Positions 45,310 to 54,241 of a stretch of DNA of 64,000 bases are shown here, one piece after another; the stretch's first letter is position 1; each line of letters opens with the position of its first letter. The notes under the pieces were generated by a model that saw nothing but the letters and a program-made list of their open reading frames with translations, ran no database searches and was not told where the DNA came from. The translations under genes and the position numbers were made by a program. This DNA comes from Chryseobacterium fluminis. GTDB lineage: Bacteria; Bacteroidota; Bacteroidia; Flavobacteriales; Weeksellaceae. Where the stretch lies: NCBI RefSeq assembly GCF_026314945.1, contig NZ_CP111121.1, forward strand, positions 1,488,001 to 1,552,000. The letters run 5' to 3'.

Positions 45310-45317
45310 TATTTTTG
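45310..45317 (+). promoter_or_regulatory. Candidate -7 box TATTTTTG for the ABC ATPase gene
   Basis: Exact TAnnTTTG match immediately after the preceding terminator and 20 bp before the ATG at 45337, giving a short leader. Confidence 0.45.
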
Positions 45318-45336
45318 CAAAAAGATCATTACCATT

Positions 45337-46044
45337 ATGGCTCTTCAAATAAATCAGCTCACAAAAAAGTTCGGTGAACAGACCGCTCTTAACAATATCA
45401 ATATTTCTATAGACAAAAATGAAATTATAGGTCTTCTGGGTCCGAACGGCGCTGGGAAGTCTACGCTGATGAAATCTATTGTCGGTGCTTTAAAAATTGA
45501 TGAAGGTGAGATCATTTTTAACGGCAGAAGCATTGCTGAAAGCGAAATTGATGCTAAGAAAAAAATAGGTTTCCTTCCGGAAAACAATCCGCTTTACCTG
45601 GAAATGTACGTGAGAGAGTATCTGCATTTTGTAGCCAATATTCATAATATTCCCTTTTCCAGAGTCGATGAGGTAATAGAGCTGGTCGGCATTACCCCGG
45701 AAAAATCAAAAAAAATAAGTCAGCTTTCGAAAGGATATAAGCAGAGGGTAGGTTTGGCCCAGGCTATTATCCATCAGCCGGATCTTTTAATACTGGACGA
45801 GCCTACCAACGGGCTGGATCCTAATCAGATCCTTGAGATAAGAAATGTAGTAAAACAAATCGGACAGCAAAAGACCGTTCTGCTCTCAACCCATATTATG
45901 CAGGAGGTAGAGGCACTGTGCTCGCGTGTTATTCTTATTCATAAGGGGAATATACTCCGCGATTGTCCGATCGATGAGTTTAAAGGTAAGTTTGAAAGTC
46001 TGGAAGAAGCTTTTGCCGCATATACCCAGACTCAGCCTGTTTAA
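45337..46044 (+). CDS. ABC transporter ATP-binding protein (GldA-like)
   Basis: A 235-residue ABC ATPase with Walker A GPNGAGKST near residue 35, the signature LSKGYKQRVGLAQAI, Walker B LLILDEPTNGLDP and the H-loop STHIM. The sequence resembles GldA, the ATPase of the flavobacterial gliding-associated transporter, but full-length GldA is about 300 residues and the C-terminal region is missing here. No permease gene is adjacent; the partner would be elsewhere. A generic drug or copper-type exporter ATPase remains possible. Confidence 0.8.
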   Translation: MALQINQLTKKFGEQTALNNINISIDKNEIIGLLGPNGAGKSTLMKSIVGALKIDEGEIIFNGRSIAESEIDAKKKIGFLPENNPLYLEMYVREYLHFVANIHNIPFSRVDEVIELVGITPEKSKKISQLSKGYKQRVGLAQAIIHQPDLLILDEPTNGLDPNQILEIRNVVKQIGQQKTVLLSTHIMQEVEALCSRVILIHKGNILRDCPIDEFKGKFESLEEAFAAYTQTQPV

Positions 46045-46092
46045 TTGGCTTTAAATTTGATTAAAGGTTAATGTAACTTATAAACATTAAAC

Positions 46093-46527
46093 ATGATCAG
46101 AAAAATCTTGCTCGGAACATTCTGCATAGCTCAGCTCTCGGTAATTTCCGCTAAGGAATCAGGAAATATCCATTCACATCCGGTCAGCAGTGAGTATTTC
46201 CAGAAAGCCCCTAAGACCGTTATTATTAAAACCAAGAAGTTTAAGATCAAACTCGATCTGCAGCCTAACGGACAATATCTTTACCAGTCCTGGAATGCTA
46301 ATGCCAAGGTTACTTCGAAACCCAGCATGATCATCAGCAACGGAGATCTTATTCCGGATGGCACAGGCGGTAATTATTACTATGAATTTTCAAATGACGG
46401 ATATACGTATCAGGTCTGGAGAAATTACCTGACCACGTCAGCTAATAAGGCACCGTATACGCTGGTTGTAATGGATCAGAACGGTAAAACGATCGCCAAC
46501 CAGGATGGATGGGTCGTAAAGAATTAA
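46093..46527 (+). CDS. Secreted hypothetical protein
   Basis: A 144-residue protein with a likely signal peptide ending near VISAK. The mature part is predicted mainly beta: KIKLDLQPNGQYLYQSWN, GGNYYYEFSNDGYTYQVWRN and YTLVVMDQNGKTI. It resembles no family I can name. A TAAATTTG -7 match lies at 46052-46059 and a terminator follows, so it is probably expressed alone. Confidence 0.65.
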   Translation: MIRKILLGTFCIAQLSVISAKESGNIHSHPVSSEYFQKAPKTVIIKTKKFKIKLDLQPNGQYLYQSWNANAKVTSKPSMIISNGDLIPDGTGGNYYYEFSNDGYTYQVWRNYLTTSANKAPYTLVVMDQNGKTIANQDGWVVKN

Positions 46528-46534
46528 TATACAG

Positions 46535-46563
46535 CTCTCACTTAAAAGTGAGAGTTCTTTTTT
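46535..46563 (+). terminator. Terminator after the 144-residue secreted protein
   Basis: Perfect 9-bp stem CTCTCACTT/AAGTGAGAG with a 2-base loop, then TTCTTTTTT. It also lies right at the patatin stop codon and could act on that convergent transcript less efficiently. Confidence 0.88.
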
Positions 46564-47362
46564 ATGTACCGGACTGCTTGAGTTCCGTTAAAAAATGACT
46601 TTCGGAAAAGCTTTCTTTCGCAGCTTTGTAGCCAATGTTAAATATTTCTTCCAACCGGTCTTTCCGTCTTTCAAAAGTTCCGTAACTTGATAAGGCCTGT
46701 GATGAGATAAACCAATCACAATAGTCAAACTTAATTCTCTCAATCCTGTAAGATAACAAATCATAAGAGCGGGAAACAACAGCCTTAATGGTTCTGAGAT
46801 CATCCATCTTAATCTCGTGCGGGGGAGAAACAAATACACCGATGAGTTTATCGCATTTATCCCGGATAATATCTGCGGGAAAATTATTCAGAACCCCTCC
46901 GTCACAGTACATTTCGTCACCAATAATATAAGGGGTTGTAATTCCGGGAATGGAGCACGATGCAATGATGGCATCAACTACCTTGAAATTTTCATCAAAG
47001 ATCTTCTCTGTACCTCCTACCAGTTCGGTAGCTACAATTTTCACTTCTTTATCCAGGTCTCCCAGTTTCATCCCCTGAAAAATAGGGCTGAGATAGTTTC
47101 TGAAGATCAGTGAAGAAACTAATCCCGGCTGGTTGAACGCAAAATGTTTCCAATTGAAAAAATAAACCGAATTAAAGAATTCCAGAATTTCCTCCGGAGT
47201 CTTACCGACTGCATAGAGGCAACCTACAATAGAGCCCGCACTGCAGCATGACAAAATATCGATATTGATGTTCTTCTCTCTCAGGAATTTTAAAACTCCT
47301 GCGTGGGCAATACCTTTGGTACCGCCTCCTGATAAAACAAGCCCTGTTTTTTCAAAATTCAT
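46562..47362 (-). CDS. Patatin-like phospholipase
   Basis: A 266-residue lipid acyl hydrolase. The oxyanion-hole motif is GGGTKGIAHAGVLKFL, the nucleophile serine lies in CCSAGSIVG, and the dyad aspartate in YCDGGVLNNFP. The first Gly of the usual GxSxG is Cys here. No signal peptide is present, so it is probably cytoplasmic or membrane-peripheral. Convergent with the small secreted-protein gene and probably monocistronic. Confidence 0.87.
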   Translation of the reverse strand: MNFEKTGLVLSGGGTKGIAHAGVLKFLREKNINIDILSCCSAGSIVGCLYAVGKTPEEILEFFNSVYFFNWKHFAFNQPGLVSSLIFRNYLSPIFQGMKLGDLDKEVKIVATELVGGTEKIFDENFKVVDAIIASCSIPGITTPYIIGDEMYCDGGVLNNFPADIIRDKCDKLIGVFVSPPHEIKMDDLRTIKAVVSRSYDLLSYRIERIKFDYCDWFISSQALSSYGTFERRKDRLEEIFNIGYKAAKESFSESHFLTELKQSGT

Positions 47363-47533
47363 AGAATAAAAGTACTAAAACAGACTGAGAAAATCGGATT
47401 AATTTTCAAGAACCGTTTAATTTTAAACTTATTTTAATATATAAATGTGATGATTCCCTTTTAAAATTTATCATCCTTCTTTAGCTCCTTTTTATCGGAG
47501 AATAACGGCGAGCGAGAGCTGGTGTACAGAAAA

Positions 47534-48133
47534 TTATTTTTGGTCGTACAGCCTGAGGATCTTCACAAGATCTTTGTCATCTACAATATTATTGATCATT
47601 GCAGAAAGATCAGGATAATTATTAAATTTCTCCTTCAGCTGGAAAATAGCACCGGGCAGCCTGAAATGCAGTTCTGTAATACTTTTATCTTTATGAAACA
47701 GTAAGTAATCCGTATCCTTTGTCTTATAAGTGTAGATAGGTCCCGAATAATAGCTTTTCCGGTACCAGGCTGTCTTTCTTCCGCTATACATTACCTGAAT
47801 AAGGCCTGTATCTTTTGAAAAGACAGGCTTAGCCTCTGCAAATTTTCTTTTTACCTTTTTAAGATCTGTAATTTCCATATACCTGATCTCATTTTCAGGA
47901 ACTTTGATTTTTTTTCCCGCAGGATCCAAAACGGTCATCTGCCGGAGGTATGTTGCAGGTGAAAATTCTTCGTTGGTGTACATCCCTACGTTCAGAACTT
48001 TTGTTTTGACGGTATCTTTTGAGCTTTTCAATACATATTTTACGGGGAAATAGACTTCATGATACAATTCTTCTTTCTGAGAGAACAGAAAACCGAAGCA
48101 GAAAACGGAAAGTAATAAAGTTATTTTTTTCAT
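47534..48133 (-). CDS. Secreted hypothetical protein, paralogue A
   Basis: A 199-residue protein with a signal peptide (ends near GFLFSQ). The mature domain has a beta-rich middle (VKYVLKSSKDTVKTKVLNVG, KVPENEIRYMEITD) and a helical end (NNYPDLSAMINNIVDDKDLVKILRLYDQK shortened: ..YPDLSAMINN..). It is a diverged duplicate of the next gene, sharing signal peptide, DT(V/I) strand and the YPDL...ILxLYD tail. Function unknown. Confidence 0.7.
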   Translation of the reverse strand: MKKITLLLSVFCFGFLFSQKEELYHEVYFPVKYVLKSSKDTVKTKVLNVGMYTNEEFSPATYLRQMTVLDPAGKKIKVPENEIRYMEITDLKKVKRKFAEAKPVFSKDTGLIQVMYSGRKTAWYRKSYYSGPIYTYKTKDTDYLLFHKDKSITELHFRLPGAIFQLKEKFNNYPDLSAMINNIVDDKDLVKILRLYDQK

Positions 48134-48228
48134 AGTTATTCTTTTATAGAAAAAGGGCAGAATTCCTAGCTTTAAATATGGTACAATTTAATATTCAAAT
48201 AAGATTTTCTAAATGAGCTAATAATGTA

Positions 48229-48822
48229 TTACTGTTTATCCAACCTTACATCATATAGTTTTAAAATATCAATATAATCTTCGTCCGTTCTAAGAGACTT
48301 GACCTTTTCCTGCAAATCCGGATAATCTTTGAACAATTTCTTAAATCTATTTTTAGAATCTTCAAAGTAATATTCGTCGATAATATTTTTATTTTTATCA
48401 ACAATATAGCCCTTGAAAGTAATATTAGTAAGGAGTTTAGGATTATCAAAACTCTGATACCAATTTATATTTTTACCTTCATATATAACTCTCACCAGAC
48501 CCTCTTCTTTCAAAAATTTCTCGTTTGAATCAAAATACTCATACTCAACATTTTCATTATCAGTAATTTTAATATATTTTATTTCCTTAGGTTTAATCCA
48601 AATCGTGTTTCCATCACTATCAACCATCTTCATTTTCATCAAAATCGTATACAATGAATATTTTTTATTGCTATAAATTCCTGTATTTCTAATTTTAGCC
48701 CTTATCGTATCATTAGAATTTTTCAGTATATATTGTGTCGAAAAATATCTTTTATTCTCCTTATTCTGAGATAAAAAGAAAGTAAAACAAAATATAGCAA
48801 TTGCAAATGTAATTTTTTTCAT
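48229..48822 (-). CDS. Secreted hypothetical protein, paralogue B
   Basis: A 197-residue protein starting at the ATG at 48822, which opens MKKITFAIAIFCFTFFLSQ, a clean signal peptide nearly identical to that of paralogue A. The frame is open 52 codons further upstream, but that part covers the terminator at 48841-48864 and is not credible. It shares ILKNSNDTIRAKIRNTGIYS and the KDYPDL...ILKLYD tail with paralogue A. The leader sequences before both start codons are also alike, showing the whole unit was duplicated. Function unknown. Confidence 0.7.
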   Translation of the reverse strand: MKKITFAIAIFCFTFFLSQNKENKRYFSTQYILKNSNDTIRAKIRNTGIYSNKKYSLYTILMKMKMVDSDGNTIWIKPKEIKYIKITDNENVEYEYFDSNEKFLKEEGLVRVIYEGKNINWYQSFDNPKLLTNITFKGYIVDKNKNIIDEYYFEDSKNRFKKLFKDYPDLQEKVKSLRTDEDYIDILKLYDVRLDKQ

Positions 48823-48840
48823 AGTTATTCTTTTACAGAA

Positions 48841-48864
48841 AAAGCCCAGAGAATTCCGGGCTTT
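48841..48864 (-). terminator. Terminator after the PH-domain gene
   Basis: 7-bp stem AAAGCCC/GGGCTTT with a 10-base loop, followed on the minus strand by TTTTTCTGT. It lies about 22 bp after the stop of 48887-49501 and 19 bp before the start of paralogue B. Confidence 0.75.
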
Positions 48865-48886
48865 AAATATAGTGTAAATTAATATT

Positions 48887-49501
48887 TTAGTTATTAATAT
48901 ACTTTTCAAAAATTCTTGAAAAATCTTTCTGATTATATTTATCAAAGCTGGTGGTATTCCATGCAAAAATATATTCATTGATCGTTCTTAATTCCTGACT
49001 TTTCGAAACATTCTCCTGCTTTCCTGATGCCACAGTTGCTACTGCTTTCTGCAGGCTGTCATTGGCAAAGTTCAGCAGTGAATGATTGTGATGTACTTCC
49101 TGCTGGATCGCCAGAAGTGCTTTATACAGATCTTTTAACTGATCAATCTGACCTTTTGCCACACTGATCATCAACGGAACATTTCCGATATTAAAAGAAA
49201 TTTCAACATCCAAATCAATAGTCCCTGCAGTTTGTAAAGCAATATTCGAAAAAGGAAACTGGTAATATTCGTATCTTTTCAATACTCTTTTTCTATCCAG
49301 AGCACTTGCCCCGTCAATATGAATCAGAGCTCTGTTTGTAAAGCAGTATTCATCTCTTTTAGATTTGATCAGGAAAAAGATTTTCTCCTGATCTTCCGAC
49401 ATGATATAATCATCCGAGTCTACTTTATCATAATCCTGAGCAGGAATGATTTTACCGATATCTCCAAGACCTAATGCTTCTGCAGCTAATTTTTTAAACA
49501 T
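48887..49501 (-). CDS. Bacterial PH-domain-like protein
   Basis: A 204-residue cytoplasmic protein. Residues ~30-130 (DDYIMSEDQEKIFFLIKSKR, EYCFTNRALIHIDG, YEYYQFPFSNIALQT, VEISFNIGNVPLMISVA) match the bacterial PH-domain type seen in YvbH/DUF proteins. The C-terminal ~70 residues are helical. It lies 22 bp after the lipoamide dehydrogenase gene and may share its transcript. Role unknown. Confidence 0.75.
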   Translation of the reverse strand: MFKKLAAEALGLGDIGKIIPAQDYDKVDSDDYIMSEDQEKIFFLIKSKRDEYCFTNRALIHIDGASALDRKRVLKRYEYYQFPFSNIALQTAGTIDLDVEISFNIGNVPLMISVAKGQIDQLKDLYKALLAIQQEVHHNHSLLNFANDSLQKAVATVASGKQENVSKSQELRTINEYIFAWNTTSFDKYNQKDFSRIFEKYINN

Positions 49502-49523
49502 TGTCTGTATGTATTTAAGTATG

Positions 49524-50912
49524 TTAAATATGAATCACTTCTCCGTACGCAGCAGCGGCAGCCTCCATGATCGCTTCAGAAACAGTCGGGTGCGGGTGGA
49601 TGGATTTAATGATCTCATGACCTGTCGTTTCCAGTTTTCTGGCTACAACTGCTTCCGCAACCATATCCGTAACTCCTTCACCGATCATGTGACAACCTAA
49701 CCATTCACCATATTTAGCATCGAAAATCACTTTAATGAATCCGTCCGTATTTCCGTTGGCTGTTGCTTTTCCACTTGCAGAAAGAGGAAATTTACCTACT
49801 TTGATTTCGTATCCTTTTTCTTTAGCCTGCTTTTCGGTAAGACCTACGGAAGCTACTTCAGGATGGCAGTAGGTACAACCCGGAATATTGCCGTAATCGA
49901 TTTTCTCAACGTGCATTCCTTTGATTTTCTCAACGCAGGTGATTCCTTCAGCAGAAGCCACGTGTGCCAAAGCCTGAGTCGGGATGATATCTCCGATGGC
50001 ATAGTAACCTGGTACTGAAGTTTCGTACCATTCGTTTACCAATACTCTTCCTTTATCTGTCTGGATTCCCACTTCTTCTAAACCGATATTCTCGATATTT
50101 GCTGCAATACCTACAGCAGACAATAAGATATCCGCTTCAAGCGTAATGTTTCCTTTCGCTGTCTTTACGGTAGCTTTCACGCCTTCGCCGCTTGTATCCA
50201 CGCTTTCTACAGAAGCATTAGTCATAATCTCGATTCCTGTCTTTTTCAAAGATTTTTCCAGGTGTTTGGAAATTTCTTCGTCTTCTACGGGAACGATGTT
50301 TGGCATAAATTCAACAACCGTAACTTTGGTACCCATTGTGTTATAAAAATCAGCGAATTCTACCCCGATGGCCCCGGAACCTACGACAATCATAGATTTC
50401 GGCTGCTCAGGAAGAGATAATGCCTGTCTGTATCCGATTACTTTTTTACCATCCTGAGGCAGGTTTGGTAATTCTCTAGAACGTGCGCCTGTAGCAATAA
50501 TGATGTTAGTTCCTGTATATTCAGTTACTTTACCTTCTTTATCAGTAACAGAAACTTTTTTACCTTTCTGAACTTTCGCAGTACCCAAAATCACATCGAT
50601 CTTGTTCTTTTTCATTAAGAACTCTATCCCTTTGCTCATTTTATTAGCAACTCCGCGACTTCTCTGGATTACGTTCGGAAACTCGAAACCAGCTTCCACT
50701 TTATTCAAACCATAATCTTCAGCGTGGTTGATATAATGAAATACCTGAGCAGACTTCAACAAAGCTTTGGTTGGAATACATCCCCAGTTAAGGCAGATTC
50801 CTCCTAAGTTTTCTTTCTCGATAATGGCAGTTTTAAAACCCAACTGTGCTGCTCTGATTGCGGTAACATATCCACCAGGACCACTTCCGATGACAATAAT
50901 ATCGTAGTTCAT
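49524..50912 (-). CDS. lpdA: Dihydrolipoyl dehydrogenase
   Basis: A 462-residue FAD disulfide oxidoreductase, the E3 component of 2-oxoacid dehydrogenase and glycine cleavage complexes. MNYDIIVIGSGPGGYVTAIRA opens the FAD domain (first 20 residues); the redox disulfide is in GGICLNWGCIPTKALL, the NAD fold in MIVVGSGAIGVEFA and the catalytic His-Glu pair in SIHPHPTVSEAI. I start it at 50912; the frame is open 51 codons upstream but that part is low quality and unconserved in character. Confidence 0.96.
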   Translation of the reverse strand: MNYDIIVIGSGPGGYVTAIRAAQLGFKTAIIEKENLGGICLNWGCIPTKALLKSAQVFHYINHAEDYGLNKVEAGFEFPNVIQRSRGVANKMSKGIEFLMKKNKIDVILGTAKVQKGKKVSVTDKEGKVTEYTGTNIIIATGARSRELPNLPQDGKKVIGYRQALSLPEQPKSMIVVGSGAIGVEFADFYNTMGTKVTVVEFMPNIVPVEDEEISKHLEKSLKKTGIEIMTNASVESVDTSGEGVKATVKTAKGNITLEADILLSAVGIAANIENIGLEEVGIQTDKGRVLVNEWYETSVPGYYAIGDIIPTQALAHVASAEGITCVEKIKGMHVEKIDYGNIPGCTYCHPEVASVGLTEKQAKEKGYEIKVGKFPLSASGKATANGNTDGFIKVIFDAKYGEWLGCHMIGEGVTDMVAEAVVARKLETTGHEIIKSIHPHPTVSEAIMEAAAAAYGEVIHI

Positions 50913-51189
50913 TAGTATAAAATTTTTATGCGAATTTAAGGAAAAATATTTGGATAACCGAGATTCGGTAAAGGTATTGGGTAAAGCTCTTGTGTGATCA
51001 TTTTGAAACTGTGATCCACCTGCACTGCCTGAACGGTTCCTTGTGAAGATCATGATTATCAACATTAAAGATTTTTATTCTGCGATCCTCATTTTTCGTT
51101 TGATAAGTGGAGGTAATAAGTCAGCAGACAGCAGACTCTTCAGGTGGGTGAAAGAATCACTGAAACGCTTTAGGAGTATAGCCGAAAAA

Positions 51190-51211
51190 AGAGAATACCT
51201 GAGCATTCTCT
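51190..51211 (-). terminator. Terminator after the small secreted protein
   Basis: 7-bp stem AGAGAAT/ATTCTCT with an 8-base loop and TTTTTT on the minus strand, 30 bp after the stop at 51241. The remaining 50913-51189 gap shows nothing else. Confidence 0.8.
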
Positions 51212-51240
51212 TATAAAATCAAATTATTTCCTAAAGGATA

Positions 51241-51504
51241 TTATCTTGCACTTCGCAGCAGTTTCTTTTCATTCTGGTATCTTATATTCAGTGCTTTCAG
51301 CTGATCCTGCTTCATCTTTTTTGTCGCCAGCGGGTGATTCAAAATCAACTTTTTTTCTGTATTGTATTTTTTCTGTAATTCCTGGGCTTTGCTGTTTTTC
51401 AGCTCAGTTCTGGAAGGATGTGGAGGAGCCGGCGGACGTCTTTGTCCGTATGCGCTCACTGATAAACCTAATAATAAAACGGTTGATATGAATAATTTTT
51501 TCAT
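51241..51504 (-). CDS. Small secreted basic protein
   Basis: An 87-residue protein with a signal peptide ending SAYGQ, then a Pro-rich stretch (RRPPAPPHPS) and a charged helix (LKNSKAQELQKKYNTEKKL, MKQDQLKALNIRYQNEKKL). The two helical segments look like a heptad-type repeat, as in small periplasmic chaperone-like proteins of the Spy/CpxP type, but similarity is only general. Monocistronic with its own terminator. Confidence 0.65.
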   Translation of the reverse strand: MKKLFISTVLLLGLSVSAYGQRRPPAPPHPSRTELKNSKAQELQKKYNTEKKLILNHPLATKKMKQDQLKALNIRYQNEKKLLRSAR

Positions 51505-51583
51505 GATATTTTACTTTTATGAATGAGAACACCATTCAGGTTCTTTAAAATATTACATATATCATACCACAGTATTAATAATA

Positions 51584-54241
51584 TTAATTAACCTCTATGT
51601 TTTGCTTTAACGGAAGATTTTTGGAAGAATTCCCGACAAAAATTCTGTAGGTTCCTTTCTCGACGGTCCATTTCATTGCTGAATCCAGGAACTGTAATTC
51701 CTTTACAGGAACTTCGATGATAATCTGCTTTGACTCGCCTGGTTTCAAATCTATTTTTTTAAAACCTTTCAGTTCCAGAACCGGTCTTGAAACCGAGGCC
51801 AACAGGTCTTTTACGTATAACTGAATAACCTCGCTTCCTGCTGTTGACCCTGTATTTTTAATCTTTACTTTTGCCACGACTGTATCCTGCTCCGAATAGC
51901 TCGTTTTATTTAATTGTAAATCAGAAATCTCAAAAGTGGTATAACTCAGTCCGAAACCAAACGGATATAATGGCTCGCCGCTCAGATCATAATAATCATT
52001 TCCACGTCCTGTCGGATGATGATGGTACGTCAAAGGCAACTGCCCTTCTTCAACCGGAAAAGTGACCGGTAATTTCCCGGACGGATTTTCTAATCCGAAA
52101 AGGACTTTCGCCACTGCATTTCCGCCTTCCTCTCCAGGATACCAGATATCCAGGATAGCCCCTGTCTTATTCTGCCAGTCTGTGGTTTTTATGGCTGATC
52201 CGCCAACCAGAACAACGGTGGTCGGTTTATTTAATTTTGAAATTTCTTCAATGAATTTTTCCTGATTTCCTGGAAGGCTCAGTGAAGAGCGATCCTGAAA
52301 TTCACCTTCGTGAATTCCAGCGGTTATGATGATATATTCTGCATGCTGTGCCTGTTGTAAAGCTTCATTAAAATCTTTTTGGTAATCATGCAGGCCATAA
52401 TTCCAGATCAGCTCGATATTCGCTTCACCCCTGTTTTCATGAAATTCTACCACAATATTATATTTCTGACCTTTGATAAAATCAACATCAATCGTTTTTG
52501 TGGAATAACTCACCTTCTCCCAATGATCAATTATTAATTTTCCGTTTAAATACATTTTGAAACCATCATTGCCACGAAGTCCCAACTGATACGTTCCTGA
52601 ATCCGGAGCTTCCAGTTTTCCGGTCCAGCGGATACTGTAACTGTCGGGTTGTAATTTTTCAGGATCCGGGGAATATAAGGTCCATTTAAAATTTAATTGT
52701 TCATCCTGTTTTTCAAATGCGGAGTTCCCTGTTAAATCAGGATTGGAAAAATACGTTCCTTTCAGCCCTTTTTGATTTCCGGAAGATAAAAATTCAGCGG
52801 GAACGGTTACAAAATCCTTTAAATTCCAGTCGATCCCTTTTGAGTAAGTGATTTCAATATTTTTATTTTTAACCAAATTTTTAATCCCGTCCAGAATACT
52901 CACTTTTTTATTTCCCGGTCCGGAGTAGCCGCCCAGTCGGGCGTCCACGGCATCGGGTCCGACCACTAAAATCTTTTTGTAATTTTCGGAAATCGGGAGC
53001 GTCCTGTTATTATTCTGAAGCAAAACAAAGGATTCCACGGCTGTTTTCTCTGCCAGCGGTTTATGGTTGATCTTCTTTAGCGCAGAGATATCTTTATCGG
53101 AAACATATGGATTTTCAAACAGACCTAATTCAAACTTTGCTCTCAGCACTCTGGCCACCGCATCATCAATCCTTTCCTTTGAAATCCTGCCATCCAGAAA
53201 AGGCGGAATAAAAAGTTTATAATGCTGATATTCGGTCTGAAAGATCACGTCCAGTCCGGCATTTATCGCCTGTGCCGAAGCATCACCATAGTCTTTTGCC
53301 GTAAAATGGAGAACGTTGGCACCACCCACCGCACTGGCATCACTGATGACAAAACCTTTGAAATTCCATTCATTTTTTAATTTTTCGGTTAACAGCCAGT
53401 GACTGGCGGTCGAAGGTCTTCCGTCCAGCAAATTATATGAGGTCATCACCGATCGGCTTTTCCCCTGAATAAAAGCTTTCTGAAAAGGAATCAGATGCGT
53501 TTCCTCCAAATATCTTTTGCTCCAGTGAATCGGATATGAGTCTCTTCCGCCTTCGCCCACATTGGCTAAAAAATGTTTCGGCGTTGTAATAATTCCCTGT
53601 TGTTCAAATGAACTGATAAAACTGACTCCCATCACAGACGTCAGAAACGGGTCTTCGCCATAGGTTTCCTCTGTCCTGCCCCACCGGACATCACTTGCCA
53701 GGTTCACTACCGGAGTCAGAATCTGGCGGATTCCCCTTAGTCGGGATTCTTTAGCAATCGCAGCAGATACTTCCTTCATTAATTCGGGGTTGAAGGTCGC
53801 CGATAAACCGATTGCCTGGGGAAAAGCGGTCGCTCCTTCACGCATTAATCCGTGTAAAGCTTCATCAAAGGGAATTATCGGGATTCCCAGCCGGGATTCT
53901 TCGACAAAATATTTTTGAACGGCATTGATTTTTTTTACCAATCTTCCGGCATCTTCACCGGCATTATATTTCAATAATTGTCCTGCCACTCCTCCACCCT
54001 GATTTCCTGCACTGACCTGCAGTCCGAAAATCCCGTGTGAATACTGACCTTTCGGTACGTTATCCAGATCTCCCGGAATCATAAAACACTGCCAGAACTT
54101 TTCTTCGGGAGTCATTCTTTGCAGCAGATCCTGAACTCTTGCCTCCACAGGCTGTGCGGGATCCTTGTATATTGGTTTTTGGGCAGCAATACAAACTGAA
54201 CTCAGGAGTGAAACTGCCATCAATTTTAACATAAGCTTCAT
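51584..54241 (-). CDS. Glycoside hydrolase family 3 enzyme with inserted PA14 domain
   Basis: An 885-residue exported enzyme (signal peptide ends near VCIAAQ). The GH3 N-terminal barrel carries the nucleophile region GFVISDASAVGG near residue 300. The second GH3 domain is interrupted by a PA14 carbohydrate-binding domain (about 490-617, GTYFSNPDLTGN to ANIELIWNYG). A fibronectin type III-like domain closes the protein (PFGFGLSYTTFEI onward). Typical activities are beta-glucosidase or beta-xylosidase. The start overlaps the fucosidase stop by one base, so the two are cotranscribed and probably act on the same fucosylated glycan, such as xyloglucan. Confidence 0.9.
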   Translation of the reverse strand: MKLMLKLMAVSLLSSVCIAAQKPIYKDPAQPVEARVQDLLQRMTPEEKFWQCFMIPGDLDNVPKGQYSHGIFGLQVSAGNQGGGVAGQLLKYNAGEDAGRLVKKINAVQKYFVEESRLGIPIIPFDEALHGLMREGATAFPQAIGLSATFNPELMKEVSAAIAKESRLRGIRQILTPVVNLASDVRWGRTEETYGEDPFLTSVMGVSFISSFEQQGIITTPKHFLANVGEGGRDSYPIHWSKRYLEETHLIPFQKAFIQGKSRSVMTSYNLLDGRPSTASHWLLTEKLKNEWNFKGFVISDASAVGGANVLHFTAKDYGDASAQAINAGLDVIFQTEYQHYKLFIPPFLDGRISKERIDDAVARVLRAKFELGLFENPYVSDKDISALKKINHKPLAEKTAVESFVLLQNNNRTLPISENYKKILVVGPDAVDARLGGYSGPGNKKVSILDGIKNLVKNKNIEITYSKGIDWNLKDFVTVPAEFLSSGNQKGLKGTYFSNPDLTGNSAFEKQDEQLNFKWTLYSPDPEKLQPDSYSIRWTGKLEAPDSGTYQLGLRGNDGFKMYLNGKLIIDHWEKVSYSTKTIDVDFIKGQKYNIVVEFHENRGEANIELIWNYGLHDYQKDFNEALQQAQHAEYIIITAGIHEGEFQDRSSLSLPGNQEKFIEEISKLNKPTTVVLVGGSAIKTTDWQNKTGAILDIWYPGEEGGNAVAKVLFGLENPSGKLPVTFPVEEGQLPLTYHHHPTGRGNDYYDLSGEPLYPFGFGLSYTTFEISDLQLNKTSYSEQDTVVAKVKIKNTGSTAGSEVIQLYVKDLLASVSRPVLELKGFKKIDLKPGESKQIIIEVPVKELQFLDSAMKWTVEKGTYRIFVGNSSKNLPLKQNIEVN

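Noticed and set aside
48823..48978. N-terminal extension of paralogue B
   Set aside because: It reads through a terminator hairpin and precedes a perfect signal peptide start; it also overlaps the PH-domain gene.
50913..51065. N-terminal extension of lipoamide dehydrogenase
   Set aside because: The family starts at the FAD-binding fold; the upstream 51 codons look random and no targeting role is expected in bacteria.
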